A stretch of DNA of 64,000 nt, from NCBI RefSeq assembly GCF_014699115.1, contig NZ_JACXAD010000017.1, positions 1 through 64,000 on the forward strand, read 5' to 3'. Source of the DNA: Hymenobacter montanus. GTDB lineage: Bacteria; Bacteroidota; Bacteroidia; Cytophagales; Hymenobacteraceae. A model generated the notes under the pieces. The model made no database searches, was not told the DNA's origin, and saw nothing but the letters and a program-made list of their open reading frames with translations. Shown in pieces: positions 34,780-43,934 of the stretch. The position numbers and the translations under genes are program-made. Every line of letters starts with the position of its first letter. Within the stretch, counting starts at the first letter, position 1.

Positions 34780-36091
34780 AGAGATGAAGCGCCTGGTGCT
34801 GATGGGCGTGGCGGGGTTGTTAGCTGGTGGCGCGCAAGCGCAAGGGTTGGGCAACTCACCGTATTCGCGCATCGGCCTGGGAGAGTTCAACCCCAACGTT
34901 GGCGGCGTCCGCCAGCAGGGCATGGGCGGAGTGGGGCTGGCCGCGCCCAACGCCGTCAACGTGAACGAGCTGAATCCGGCGCTGCTGTACTACACTAACC
35001 GCACGACGTTCGAGGCGGGGTACAACGGCCAATACAAAACGGTAAAAAATGCCAGCTCATCGAGCCGGAGCGGCAACGCTACGCTGGGCTATCTGGCTAT
35101 GTCGGTGCCGTTGAGTAGCAAGTGGGGCGCGGCTGTCGGCTTAAAGCCCCTCAGCGCCGTGGACTACGAGTCGAATTCCATCCAGGATGTGGCCGGTGCG
35201 CCGACCCTAACCCAGGTGTTGAAGCAGTACAAAGGCACTGGTGGCGTCTCGGAGGCCTATTTTGGCCAAGGGTACCACCTTACCAAAGCCTTTACCGTGG
35301 GCTTCACCGCTTCCTACATATTCGGGGTGACTGACGAAACCACCAGCACCCTCGTGCAGATTGCCAACAGCACTGCCAGCCTAGTGCGGTCGGTGGACCG
35401 CGCCCAGACCCGTTATTCAGATTTTGCTTTCCGGGCGGGTGCCCACTATCGGCAGAAGGTCGGCAAAGACCTGAGCCTGGGCCTGGCGGCCGTGCACAGC
35501 TTCGGCCACAACCTGAGCGGGCAGCAGACGGTTACGCAGGAGCAGGAAGACCTGGCCGGGGCCCTCGTCGGGCCCCCCACGCAGCTGCGCGACGGGCGCG
35601 GCAGCACCTACGTACCCGCACTGTCTCAGCTAGGCATCAGCCTCGATAACGACAAAAACTGGAGCCTTAACCTGGATGCCTCGCAGCAGCAGTGGTCGAA
35701 GTTCACCAGCTTCGGCGACAAGGGCGGCTCCCTGCGCAACACCATGCGCCTGGGCCTTGGTGGCGAGTTCACGCCCGACCCGGGTTCGATCGAGCACTAT
35801 TTCCGGCGCGTAACCTATCGGGCGGGGGTGAGCTTCGCGCAGCTGCCCTACCAGGCCAGCGGCCAGACGCTGTACGACCGGTCGGTGAGCTGGGGCTTTG
35901 CTTTCCCGCTCCCCACGGCTACGCCGTTGGAGTCTACCACCTTTAGCCTCGCATTTACGTACGGGGTGCGGGGCAATACCAAGGTTCTTGATGGGGCCGC
36001 GGGTACCAGCAACGTCCAGGAAAACTATATCCGGGGCCAATTGGGTATTACGCTCAACAACCGTTGGTTCATCAAGCGGCGCCTGCAGTAA
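34766..36091 (+). CDS. Outer-membrane beta-barrel-like protein
   Basis: This 441-residue protein has a signal peptide (MKRLVLMGVAGLLAGGAQAQG, beginning at the second ATG, 34784) and then regular alternating amphipathic strands, as in FadL- or PorV-like barrels (GNATLGYLAMSVPLSSKWGAAVGLKPL, AFTVGFTASYIFGVTDET). The start NSPYSRIGLGEFNPN...GGVRQQGMGGVGLAAPN is typical of Bacteroidetes OM proteins next to coaX. Function unknown, possibly lipid or hydrophobic-compound transport. ATG 34766 overlaps coaX; ATG 34784 gives a cleaner signal peptide and cannot be excluded. Confidence 0.75.
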   Translation: MLSNKEMKRLVLMGVAGLLAGGAQAQGLGNSPYSRIGLGEFNPNVGGVRQQGMGGVGLAAPNAVNVNELNPALLYYTNRTTFEAGYNGQYKTVKNASSSSRSGNATLGYLAMSVPLSSKWGAAVGLKPLSAVDYESNSIQDVAGAPTLTQVLKQYKGTGGVSEAYFGQGYHLTKAFTVGFTASYIFGVTDETTSTLVQIANSTASLVRSVDRAQTRYSDFAFRAGAHYRQKVGKDLSLGLAAVHSFGHNLSGQQTVTQEQEDLAGALVGPPTQLRDGRGSTYVPALSQLGISLDNDKNWSLNLDASQQQWSKFTSFGDKGGSLRNTMRLGLGGEFTPDPGSIEHYFRRVTYRAGVSFAQLPYQASGQTLYDRSVSWGFAFPLPTATPLESTTFSLAFTYGVRGNTKVLDGAAGTSNVQENYIRGQLGITLNNRWFIKRRLQ

Positions 36092-36119
36092 TCAGTACGC
36101 ATCAAACGGCTTCAACGAC

Positions 36120-36698
36120 TTGCACAAACTTCGGCATTGGTGGGGCGGCGCGACCTTGCTGGCTTTGCTGGCCCTGGTCGGCTGCGATAAAAAAGAGAAT
36201 ACTGGCCCCCGGTTGGTTTACACGGGGCCCTTCCGGGAGTCGACGAACGTGTTGACCCTCTACAGCGACTCGGCGAAGCTGAAGTTTCAGCTTACCGCGC
36301 CCCTGGAGCAGCAGTTTGAGAATGGCGACTTTCTGTACCCCAAAGGCATTGTGGTCACCTTCTATTCGGCCGACGGCAAAAAGAGCGTGGTCAATACGCT
36401 AACAGCCAAGTACGCCAAGATTGACAAAGCCAAAAACGTCTACACCATGCGCGGGGCGGTGCGGGTGGTGAACGTGCCGCAAGAACAGCGCATGGACACC
36501 GAGGAACTGTTTTTTGATAAGAATAAGCAGATGATTTACACCGATTCGGCGATGTTCGTAAAAGTCACTACTCCCACCGAGTACCTAACCGGATACGGAC
36601 TCACCGCCAATCAGAATTTCTCACGCTACCGGATTCTCCGTCCCCAAGGGGTTTTCGCCGCGCCTACGACTGCCGCGCCGACAAAGCCCGCCCGCTAA
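36120..36698 (+). CDS. lptC: LPS export ABC transporter periplasmic protein LptC
   Basis: This 192-residue protein is a lipoprotein version of LptC, which links LptBFG to the LptA bridge in lipopolysaccharide export. The N-terminal LLALLALVGCDKKENTG has a lipobox cysteine, followed by the LptC jellyroll strands (VLTLYSDSAKLKFQLTAPL, GIVVTFYSADGKKSVVNTLTAKYAKIDKAKNVYTMRGAVRVVNV spread over residues ~50-130, then LFFDKNKQMIYTDSAMFVKV). A TTG at 36120 is the likely start, since frame extension upstream runs through the previous gene in another frame. It lies 28 bases behind the OM protein gene. Confidence 0.82.
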   Translation: MHKLRHWWGGATLLALLALVGCDKKENTGPRLVYTGPFRESTNVLTLYSDSAKLKFQLTAPLEQQFENGDFLYPKGIVVTFYSADGKKSVVNTLTAKYAKIDKAKNVYTMRGAVRVVNVPQEQRMDTEELFFDKNKQMIYTDSAMFVKVTTPTEYLTGYGLTANQNFSRYRILRPQGVFAAPTTAAPTKPAR

Positions 36699-36770
36699 CG
36701 TTACCGGATGGGCCTGCAACAAGACTTTGGGTGGGAGAAGAAAAAATAAGTAGCTGGTAAATAGCAAGCC

Positions 36771-37034
36771 ATGAAGTTTGATAAGTCTCTCCTGCGCACC
36801 GTTCTTTTTGCCGTGGGCGTGGTGGCGTTTATCATCGGCGTCTACCAGACGATTTTATTCAACGACCTAGCGGCAAACTACTCAATCTTCATGGTGTCGA
36901 CCCTCTGCTGGATGCCGTTGCTCTACTGGCGGCAGCAGGAGCGAGTGGCGGCGAAAGTGGCGGAGCAAAAAGCCAAATTAGCCAACCAAGCGCGGGCCAA
37001 AACAACGGCGAAATCAACCAGGAAACGCCGCTAA
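36771..37034 (+). CDS. Small two-helix membrane protein
   Basis: This 87-residue protein has two membrane helices (~10-28 TVLFAVGVVAFIIGVYQTIL; ~38-53 YSIFMVSTLCWMPLLYW) and a basic, alanine- and lysine-rich cytoplasmic tail (EQKAKLANQARAKTTAKSTRKRR). No family is recognised. It lies between lptC and the SurA/PpiD-like gene in an envelope-biogenesis neighbourhood; a role there is only suggested by context. Confidence 0.7.
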   Translation: MKFDKSLLRTVLFAVGVVAFIIGVYQTILFNDLAANYSIFMVSTLCWMPLLYWRQQERVAAKVAEQKAKLANQARAKTTAKSTRKRR

Positions 37035-37137
37035 GGTGGTTTTGTTGGCTTGGTTGAGGGCTACTCTAGCACGGGGAGGTTGGGAAGTCCGCATCGGCTG
37101 GGGTAGGCAGCGGATTGACTTTAAATCGGGTAGCGCT

Positions 37138-37167
37138 TTGATTACCGGTCAAATTCTGGTTATTTTG
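37138..37167 (+). promoter_or_regulatory. Promoter (TTG - 20 bases - TATTTTG)
   Basis: A TTG at 37138-37140 is followed after 20 bases by TATTTTG (37161-37167), a near match to the Bacteroidetes -33/-7 pair. It lies 124 bases before the SurA/PpiD-like gene, giving a 5' leader of roughly 120 bases. Confidence 0.5.
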
Positions 37168-37290
37168 CGCCTCTTTTGACCATGCTCAACGCATTGTCAA
37201 TTACCTATTGACAGTTGTAGGGCTCTTCCAAGCAACTGCCGCCAGCACTGCCAACCAAACTACTGAATAACTGACAACCGACCCCAAAGA

Positions 37291-39414
37291 ATGGCTTTAA
37301 TTAACACGATTCGAGAAAAATCAGGCGTAGCGGTGGGCCTTGTGGCCGTGGGCATGCTGCTCTTCATTGTCGGCGGTGACTTGGTAGGGGGTAAAAACCG
37401 GCTCTTCAACCGCAACGACCAGGTGGTGGGAGAGGTAGCCGGGGAGAAAGTAGAGCTGAACGACTACAACAACGCCCTCGAGCAAGCCAAGCAGGCATTC
37501 GCGGCCCAGCAGCAGCGCCAGCCCGACGACCAGGCCATGGGCTACCTGCGCGACCAAGCCTGGAACCAGACCCTCTACCGCCTGGCCTTCAAGCCGGAGT
37601 GGGAAAAGCTGGGCCTGACGGTGTCGGACGACGAGCTGGTGGACATGGTGCAGGGCGACAACATCAATCCGGGCATCAAGCAGGCCTTTACCGATAAGGC
37701 TACCGGCCAGTTCGACAAGGCGCGGCTGATTGAGTACCTGAAGAACCTGGACAAGCTGCCCCCCGAAAACCAGGCCGCCTGGCACAACTTCGAAGCCAAC
37801 CTGCCCGCCGAGCGCCTGGCTAACAAGTACAACGCCCTGCTGAAAAACTCGGTGTACGTGACCACCGCCGAGGCCAAGCGCTACGATGCCAACCAAAACA
37901 CCAAGGCGACCGTGAAGTACCTGTACGTGCCCTACAGCACTATCTCGGATTCGGCCGTAAAGGTGACCGACGCGCAACTGCAGGCTTACCTCGACAAGAA
38001 CCAGGGCAAGTACAAAGTAGAGGAAGGCCGCTCGGTGGAGTACATCTCCGTGCCGGTGGTCGCCTCGAAAGAAGACAGCGCCGCCGTGAAAAGCTCAATC
38101 GCGGAGCTGGCAACGCAGTTTGCCTCCGCGCCGGTCGACTCTCTATTTGTAATGCAGAATTCCGAGCAGCCCTACAACAAAGCCTTCCGCAGCCCCGCCG
38201 ACCTGCCCGAGGAGCTGCGCAAGCAACTGCCCCTGACCCAGGGCAAAGTCTACGGGCCCTACGCCGAGGCGGGCACCTACTCGCTGTACAAGGTAACGGG
38301 GGTTGGCACCGGCAAGCAATCTGCGGCCCGGGCCAGCCACATCCTCATCAAGGCTGAAGGTCCTACGCCCGAAGCCAAAGCTGCCGCAAAAGCCAAGGCC
38401 CAGGACATCCTGAAGAAAATCAAAGGTGGCGCCGACTTTGCCGCGCTGGCCCGTCAGTTTGGTACGGATGGCACCAAGGACCAAGGGGGTGACCTGGGAT
38501 GGTTCGGCCAGGGCCGGATGGTGCCCGAGTTTGAAAAGGCCATTTTCAGCGCCACGGCCCCCGGCCTGCTGCCCAACGTGGTGGAAACGTCGTTCGGCTA
38601 TCACGTTATCAAAATCACCGCCGCGCCCACCAAGCAAACTTACCAGGTGGCCGAGGTGAAGAAAACCATTGCCCCCAGCGACGCCACCCGTGACGTGGCG
38701 TACGCCAAGGCCCAGCAACTGAAGGGCGAAGCCACCGACCTGGAGAGCTTCCGCAAGCTGGTAACTAAGGATAAGACGCTGGTGAAGCAGGAAGCCAAAA
38801 ACCTGGATCGGGGCGCGCGCAGCGTGAACAACCTGCAAAACGCCCGTGACCTGGTACGGTGGGCCTTTGGCTTCAATCAGAACGGCAATGAAACCAAAGT
38901 GGGCGACATCTCCGAGGTATATGAGATGGGCGACCAGTACGTAATTGCCGCTCTCACCGACCAGCGCCCCAAGGGAGTGGCTACCGTGGCCAGCTTGCGG
39001 CCGGAATTGTCGGCCTTGGTGCGCAACGAGGAGAAAGCCAAGCAGATCATCGCCAAACTGCCTAAGGCGGGCAGCCTGGAAGAGATGGCCGCCAAATACG
39101 GCTCGACCGCCCAGGTAGGTACCGCCCCCGGCGTGGTGCTGGGCCAGGGTAGCATCCCGAACGTGGGCTTCGAGCCCCTGGCCGTGGGCAAAGCCTACGC
39201 CCTGAAGCCGGGGCAGAAGTCGGCGCCCATCCAGGGCGAACAGGGCGTGCTGGTGGTAGAGCTGGTAAACGTCGCGCCCGCGGCCCCCACCGCCAATCTG
39301 AAAGCGGTGCAGCAACAACTGGCTCAGCAGCGCGCCCAGCAGCAGGATGGCAAGATTTACGAGGCCATCAAGGCCCACGCCAACGTGAAAGACAACCGCA
39401 CGAAGTTTTTCTAG
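37291..39414 (+). CDS. Periplasmic peptidylprolyl isomerase/chaperone (SurA/PpiD-like)
   Basis: This 707-residue protein assists folding of envelope proteins. One N-terminal membrane helix (GVAVGLVAVGMLLFIVGGDL, ~11-31) anchors it, as in PpiD, followed by the SurA_N/PpiD N-terminal domain (VVGEVAGEKVELNDYNNALEQ...). The parvulin PPIase domain spans about residues 348-450 (ASHILIKAEGPTPEAKAAAK...GGDLGWFGQGRMVPEFEKAIF...SFGYHVIKI). The second parvulin-like repeat (~540-660) is degenerate. It follows the lptC block and ends in a strong terminator. Confidence 0.9.
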   Translation: MALINTIREKSGVAVGLVAVGMLLFIVGGDLVGGKNRLFNRNDQVVGEVAGEKVELNDYNNALEQAKQAFAAQQQRQPDDQAMGYLRDQAWNQTLYRLAFKPEWEKLGLTVSDDELVDMVQGDNINPGIKQAFTDKATGQFDKARLIEYLKNLDKLPPENQAAWHNFEANLPAERLANKYNALLKNSVYVTTAEAKRYDANQNTKATVKYLYVPYSTISDSAVKVTDAQLQAYLDKNQGKYKVEEGRSVEYISVPVVASKEDSAAVKSSIAELATQFASAPVDSLFVMQNSEQPYNKAFRSPADLPEELRKQLPLTQGKVYGPYAEAGTYSLYKVTGVGTGKQSAARASHILIKAEGPTPEAKAAAKAKAQDILKKIKGGADFAALARQFGTDGTKDQGGDLGWFGQGRMVPEFEKAIFSATAPGLLPNVVETSFGYHVIKITAAPTKQTYQVAEVKKTIAPSDATRDVAYAKAQQLKGEATDLESFRKLVTKDKTLVKQEAKNLDRGARSVNNLQNARDLVRWAFGFNQNGNETKVGDISEVYEMGDQYVIAALTDQRPKGVATVASLRPELSALVRNEEKAKQIIAKLPKAGSLEEMAAKYGSTAQVGTAPGVVLGQGSIPNVGFEPLAVGKAYALKPGQKSAPIQGEQGVLVVELVNVAPAAPTANLKAVQQQLAQQRAQQQDGKIYEAIKAHANVKDNRTKFF

Positions 39415-39431
39415 CAGGCGCTCATCCCGTT

Positions 39432-39465
39432 AAAAAGGGCCGTACCTTCGGGTGCGGCCCTTTTT
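39432..39465 (+). terminator. Intrinsic terminator after the SurA/PpiD-like gene
   Basis: The stem AAAAAGGGCCGTACC / GGTGCGGCCCTTTTT (one G-T pair) has a TTCG tetraloop and ends in T residues. It lies 18 bases past the stop. Confidence 0.92.
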
Positions 39466-39640
39466 CGTTTTTGGACGTCTATTAACCGCGAAACCAGGAC
39501 CCCGCACCGGCAGGTTTTTCGTTGAACGAAGCAGCCGGAACCCGACGTTTACTCAGGCACGGGTTATCCGCGTTATCACGTTATCAGATTTCTTGGCGTT
39601 AAGCATGCTGGCTACCAGCTCACAATCAATCCTGTTACTT

Positions 39641-41470
39641 ATGCGTCCGCATTCCTTCGTAATAGCTGCCTCTCTGCTGCTGGCCTTCCCGGCGGGAGCC
39701 CAGCAGTCTCCAAAGGCCTGGGCTCCGGTGAGCGGCGCCGCGCTGGCCAGTGACTACGCTAGCCGGGGCGAGCACGAGAAGGTGGTGTTCCTGTTTGAGA
39801 AGCTGTCGACCGAAGAGCAAACGAGCCCGGCGGTGTTCCCGGTGTATCTGGCCTCGCTGCAGGCCCTGAAGCGGCATAAGGAGGCTGAGAAGCTGGCCAA
39901 AAAAGCCAGTAAGCTGCATCCGGAAGATGCTACCGTTGGCGTGGCCCTGGGGGGAGTATACGCGGCGTCGGGCAACGCTTCGGCCGCCGAGAAGCAGTGG
40001 CAAAAAGTGCTGAGCCAGCTTACCCTGGCGCAAGTGGAGCCCGCGGCGGCTGAGTTCAGCCGCCGCGGGCTGCCGGCCTGGGTCGAGCGGACCTACCTGC
40101 GGGGCCGGGCCTTGGCCAGGAACGAGACGGAATATGCCCCGCAGCTTATTCAGTTCTACACCCAGGGCCAGAATCAACCCCAGCTGCTGGCCGAGACCCT
40201 GCGCCTGGTGGCCCAGGATGAGCAGAAGCTGCCCTTCGTGCGCAACATGCTGCAAAATGCGCTGCGGGAAGAGAAAGACTTCGATGCGCTGGAAAAACTC
40301 CTGCTCACCGCCACGCAAGAGCACCCGGAGCAAATGGCGTACAGCGAGCTGCTGCTGTGGCTGCAGATGCAGCGGCACGACTTCAGCGGGGCCCTGGTGC
40401 AAGCCCGGGCGCTGGACCGGCGCAGCCACCAGGAAGGCAGCCGGGTGATGCAGCTGGCGGCCGTTGCCCAGCAAAATAAAGACTATGAAAGCGCCATCGA
40501 GGGGTATGCCTACGTAGCGAAGGAATACCGCGGCGGCCCCTACGGCAACGCGGCCCGGCAGCGCCTGCTGCAGGCCCGGGAGGCGCAGGTGCGCGACACC
40601 TACCCCGTGGACGAAGCTAAGGTGCGTGCGCTGGTAGCTGACTACGAGCAGTTGCTCACGGACCTGGGCCGTACGCCCGAGACGGCTCCCGTGCTTCGCA
40701 ACCTGGCCAACTTGTACGCCTTCCAGCTCAACGACCGGGCTAAGGCCATGGACTTATTGCAGCAGGTAATCGACATGCCCCGCGCCAGCGACGAGGTGGT
40801 CGACGAAGCCAAAGTGACACAGGGCGACTTGTACTTGCTGAAAGGGGAGCCCTGGGAGGCCACGCTGCTGTACTCGCAGGTCGAGAAGTCGCACAAAGAC
40901 TCGCCGCTGGGCTACGAAGCGAAATTGCGCAACGCCCGGCTGAGCTACTACGCCGGCGACTTCAAGCTCGCGCAAAGCCACCTCGACATTCTGAAGGAGG
41001 CCACCACCCGCGAAATTGCCAACGATGCCATGCAGCTCTCGCTGCTGATTCAGGACAACACGGTGGAGGACACGCTGGGCCTGGGCCTGCGGGCTTACGC
41101 GGCCGTGGAGAAGCTGGTGTTCCAGAACAAGATTAAGGAAGCCATCGGGGGCCTGGATGCGCTGCTGGCGACGTTCCCCGGCCACGCCCTCGCCGACGAT
41201 ACCTACTACCTTAAGGCCCAACTGCAGCGACGCACTGGCGACTTCGCGGGGGCTGCCGCCACCCTGGAGCGCATCACTACCAATCCCAAAGATGACGTGC
41301 TGAGCGATGACGCGCTGTTTTTGCTGGCCCGCATCCAGGAAGAGGACGTGAAAGACAAGACCAAGGCCCAGGAGCTTTACAACCAGGTGATAACCAAATA
41401 CCCCGGCAGCATTTACGTGGCGGAAGCCCGGAAGCGCTTCCGAAAATTGCGGGGTGATGGGGTCCTGTAA
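39641..41470 (+). CDS. Exported tetratricopeptide repeat protein
   Basis: This 609-residue protein starts with a signal peptide (RPHSFVIAASLLLAFPAGAQQ) and consists of TPR and TPR-like helical hairpins throughout (LASLQALKRHKEAEKLAKKASKLHPED, VGVALGGVYAASGNASAAEKQWQKV, and C-terminal units such as YYLKAQLQRRTGDFAGAAATLERI, LFLLARIQEEDVKDKTKAQELYNQVITKYPGSIYV). It probably scaffolds a periplasmic or surface complex. ATG 39641 is chosen because it starts the signal peptide; the open frame reaches farther upstream through the terminator. Family is not more precise. Confidence 0.8.
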   Translation: MRPHSFVIAASLLLAFPAGAQQSPKAWAPVSGAALASDYASRGEHEKVVFLFEKLSTEEQTSPAVFPVYLASLQALKRHKEAEKLAKKASKLHPEDATVGVALGGVYAASGNASAAEKQWQKVLSQLTLAQVEPAAAEFSRRGLPAWVERTYLRGRALARNETEYAPQLIQFYTQGQNQPQLLAETLRLVAQDEQKLPFVRNMLQNALREEKDFDALEKLLLTATQEHPEQMAYSELLLWLQMQRHDFSGALVQARALDRRSHQEGSRVMQLAAVAQQNKDYESAIEGYAYVAKEYRGGPYGNAARQRLLQAREAQVRDTYPVDEAKVRALVADYEQLLTDLGRTPETAPVLRNLANLYAFQLNDRAKAMDLLQQVIDMPRASDEVVDEAKVTQGDLYLLKGEPWEATLLYSQVEKSHKDSPLGYEAKLRNARLSYYAGDFKLAQSHLDILKEATTREIANDAMQLSLLIQDNTVEDTLGLGLRAYAAVEKLVFQNKIKEAIGGLDALLATFPGHALADDTYYLKAQLQRRTGDFAGAAATLERITTNPKDDVLSDDALFLLARIQEEDVKDKTKAQELYNQVITKYPGSIYVAEARKRFRKLRGDGVL

Positions 41471-41616
41471 GGCCAGGCTTTGACCTGGCCGCATTATAAT
41501 GAGTCGCCAGGACGACATAATCACGCTGGTTGCGGTTGCCCGAAACCAGTAGTTCAACGAGCCTAAGCAAAGGTTTCGGCCGACATTTCCGCTTACGACC
41601 CCGGAGCGTCGCGCTC

Positions 41617-41730
41617 CTAGCCAAAAAATACGAACATCAGCGCCAGTACCAGAATAAACACTACATACATCAACCCATCAGACAGAATGTATTGGCGGTA
41701 TTTACGATAAAATTCTCGAAACTTACTCAT
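41617..41730 (-). CDS. 37-residue single-helix membrane protein
   Basis: This tiny protein (MSKFREFYRKYRQYILSDG, then a hydrophobic helix LMYVVFILVLALMFVFF and a final glycine) has a basic amphipathic N-terminus and one membrane helix. It is on the strand opposite its neighbours, between the TPR gene and recJ. The upstream frame extension (to 41826) has no such features. The clean basic-plus-helix layout supports a real small membrane protein; its function is unknown. Confidence 0.6.
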   Translation of the reverse strand: MSKFREFYRKYRQYILSDGLMYVVFILVLALMFVFFG

Positions 41731-41825
41731 AAGGTGCGGCACTGGAAAGCCAGGCCCCGAAGATACGTCGGTGGGCGTGGGGAGGGGTTTGGGCGTACTT
41801 TTGGGGCCATTTCTACAAGTATCCA

Positions 41826-43565
41826 ATGTCCATATTCGCTAGCAAATACTGGAATTACATCCCCGAACAGGACCCCGTTAAGGCCCAGGGGCTGGCGCAA
41901 GCCTTGTCCGTGGCCCCCGAAATAGCGGCCCTGCTGGTACAGCGCGGCGTCGACACGCCCGAGGCCGCCGCGAGCTTCTTTCATCCCAGCCTGCGCCAAC
42001 TGCCCAACCCCCTGCTGATGCGCGACATGGACCGCGCCGTCAGCCGCCTCGCTCGGGCTCTCCAGGAGGGCGAAAAGGTGCTCGTGCTGGGTGACTACGA
42101 TGTGGATGGCATTACTGCCGTGGCCACGGTAATGAGCTACCTGCTGCCCCTGTTCGGCGCCGAGCGGCTGCGCGACTACATCCCCGACCGCTACACCGAG
42201 GGCTACGGCATCTCGGCTAAGGCCATCGACACCGCGGCGGATAATGGTTTCCAGCTCATCATCGCGCTCGATTGCGGCATTAAAGCCGTGGAACAGGTGG
42301 CCCACGCCACGAGCCGGGGCGTTGACTTTATTATTTGCGACCACCACTTGCCCGGCGACGAGCTGCCGGCCGCCGTGGCTGTGCTCGACCCCAAGCGGGC
42401 CGACTGCGCGTACCCCTACAAAGAGTTATCAGGCTGCGGGGTGGGCTTTAAGCTGATGCAGGCCCTGGGCGAGCACCTTGGCCTGCCCGTGGCTCCCCTG
42501 CACGACTTGCTGGACCTGGTAACGGTGAGCATCGCGGCCGACATCGTACCCATTACCGGTGAAAACCGAATTCTGGCCGCCCACGGCCTGCGGCGCTTCA
42601 ATGAGGATGCCCACTTGCTGCGCCCGGGCCTAGCCGCCTTACGCGAGCTGGCTACGCTCCGTGAAGGCCCCTTGGGCATCAGCAGCTTGATTTTTGGGTT
42701 CGCGCCGCGCATCAATGCTGCCGGCCGCATGGGCGACGCCCGCCGGGCCGTGGCCATGCTGCTGGCCCCCGACCAGCAGGAAGCTCGGTATACTGCGGAG
42801 GTTGTCGACCAAATGAACCAGCAGCGCCGCGGCTCCGACCAGCACACCACCCAGGAGGCCCTGGATATGATTGCCGGCAACCCCGACCTGCAAAATGCCC
42901 GGGCCACCGTCCTATACAAGGCCGACTGGCACCAGGGCGTACTGGGCATCGTGGCTTCGCGCTGCCTCGACCAATACTACCGTCCCACCGTCATCCTGAC
43001 CCAGCGCGATGGCAAGGCCACGGGCTCGGCTCGCTCCGTAGCGGGTTTCGACGTCCATGAGGCCTTGGAGGCCTGCGCTCCCTTGCTCGACCAGTTTGGC
43101 GGACACCGCGCGGCGGCCGGGCTCACCCTGAAAGTGGAGAACGTGCCCGCGTTTCAGCGCCGGTTCGAGGAAGTGGTAGCGGGTACGCTTACCACCGAGC
43201 ACCTCGTGCGCCCCGTCGAAGTAGCCGCGCTGCTGCCGCTGAGCCGGGTCAATGAAGCGTTTTTTGCCGAGTTGCGCCGTATGGAGCCGTTTGGCCCTGG
43301 TAATCCGAACCCGGTGTTTGCCTCGCAGCAACTGGTGGCGGTACCCAACAGTGCGCGCGTGGTTGGTCAGGGCCACCTCAAGCTGCGCCTGGCCGCCGCT
43401 GATGTCTCCGGGCCCGTGGTGGACGCGATTGGCTTTGGCCTGGCGAATTATCTGCCCGAAATCGAGCAGGGCCAGCCCTTTAGCGCTTGCTACACGGTGG
43501 AGCTGAACGAGTACCGGGGCCAGCGCAACGTCCAACTGCGGCTGCTGGACGTGCGTTGGGAGTAG
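41826..43565 (+). CDS. recJ: Single-stranded-DNA-specific exonuclease RecJ
   Basis: This 579-residue DHH-family nuclease degrades single-stranded DNA 5'-3' in repair. Motifs are VLGDYDVDGITAVATVM (~87-103), ALDCGIKAVEQV, the DHH motif ICDHHLPGDELP (~170) and, in the DHHA1 domain, GSARSVAGFDVHEALEAC...FGGHRAAAGLTL. The C-terminal OB-like region is short. The product begins MSIFASKYWNYIPEQDPVKAQGLA at ATG 41826. It is monocistronic as far as visible; its neighbour on the left is divergent. Confidence 0.94.
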   Translation: MSIFASKYWNYIPEQDPVKAQGLAQALSVAPEIAALLVQRGVDTPEAAASFFHPSLRQLPNPLLMRDMDRAVSRLARALQEGEKVLVLGDYDVDGITAVATVMSYLLPLFGAERLRDYIPDRYTEGYGISAKAIDTAADNGFQLIIALDCGIKAVEQVAHATSRGVDFIICDHHLPGDELPAAVAVLDPKRADCAYPYKELSGCGVGFKLMQALGEHLGLPVAPLHDLLDLVTVSIAADIVPITGENRILAAHGLRRFNEDAHLLRPGLAALRELATLREGPLGISSLIFGFAPRINAAGRMGDARRAVAMLLAPDQQEARYTAEVVDQMNQQRRGSDQHTTQEALDMIAGNPDLQNARATVLYKADWHQGVLGIVASRCLDQYYRPTVILTQRDGKATGSARSVAGFDVHEALEACAPLLDQFGGHRAAAGLTLKVENVPAFQRRFEEVVAGTLTTEHLVRPVEVAALLPLSRVNEAFFAELRRMEPFGPGNPNPVFASQQLVAVPNSARVVGQGHLKLRLAAADVSGPVVDAIGFGLANYLPEIEQGQPFSACYTVELNEYRGQRNVQLRLLDVRWE

Positions 43566-43934
43566 CCCGCGGTGGGGGAGAAGCCCGACCCAGTATTTCG
43601 AAGGCCCCGCTTACGTACACCAAGACCAAGGGGTGAGGAAGGTATGGCGGTGTGATGACCAAGTATGGAACGGGCCGTACCAAGTGCTAGGCACCAGCGA
43701 GCCCGAAAAGCAAGGCCAGGGCGTAGCGGCTACCAGGATGAAGGGGCATGGAGCGGTAAAAGCCAGCCGAAGCTTTGAAAATCAAGATTCATTTTGGGGC
43801 TGAGCGACCATGTTCGTTGATCATTTTTTGCTTCAGGCTGGTTGTTATGCTGGTCGGCTCCTTATGGTTGGCCTTGCCTGCCATTGCGTAGGGCCGTACT
43901 TTTGTTTTCCCTAATCATTATTCCCGTCCCACCC
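43566..43934. other. Spacer between recJ and the acyl-CoA dehydrogenase gene
   Basis: The 369 bases hold no gene. An AAGTGCTAGGCACCA fragment (43679-43697) is related to the repeat at 4838-4938. A good promoter lies at the right end (43874-43904). Confidence 0.6.
43874..43904 (+). promoter_or_regulatory. Promoter (TTG - 20 bases - TACTTTTG)
   Basis: A TTG at 43874-43876 is followed after 20 bases by TACTTTTG (43897-43904), the full Bacteroidetes -33/-7 pattern. Transcription would start near 43910, giving a leader of about 25 bases for the acyl-CoA dehydrogenase ATG at 43935. Confidence 0.75.
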
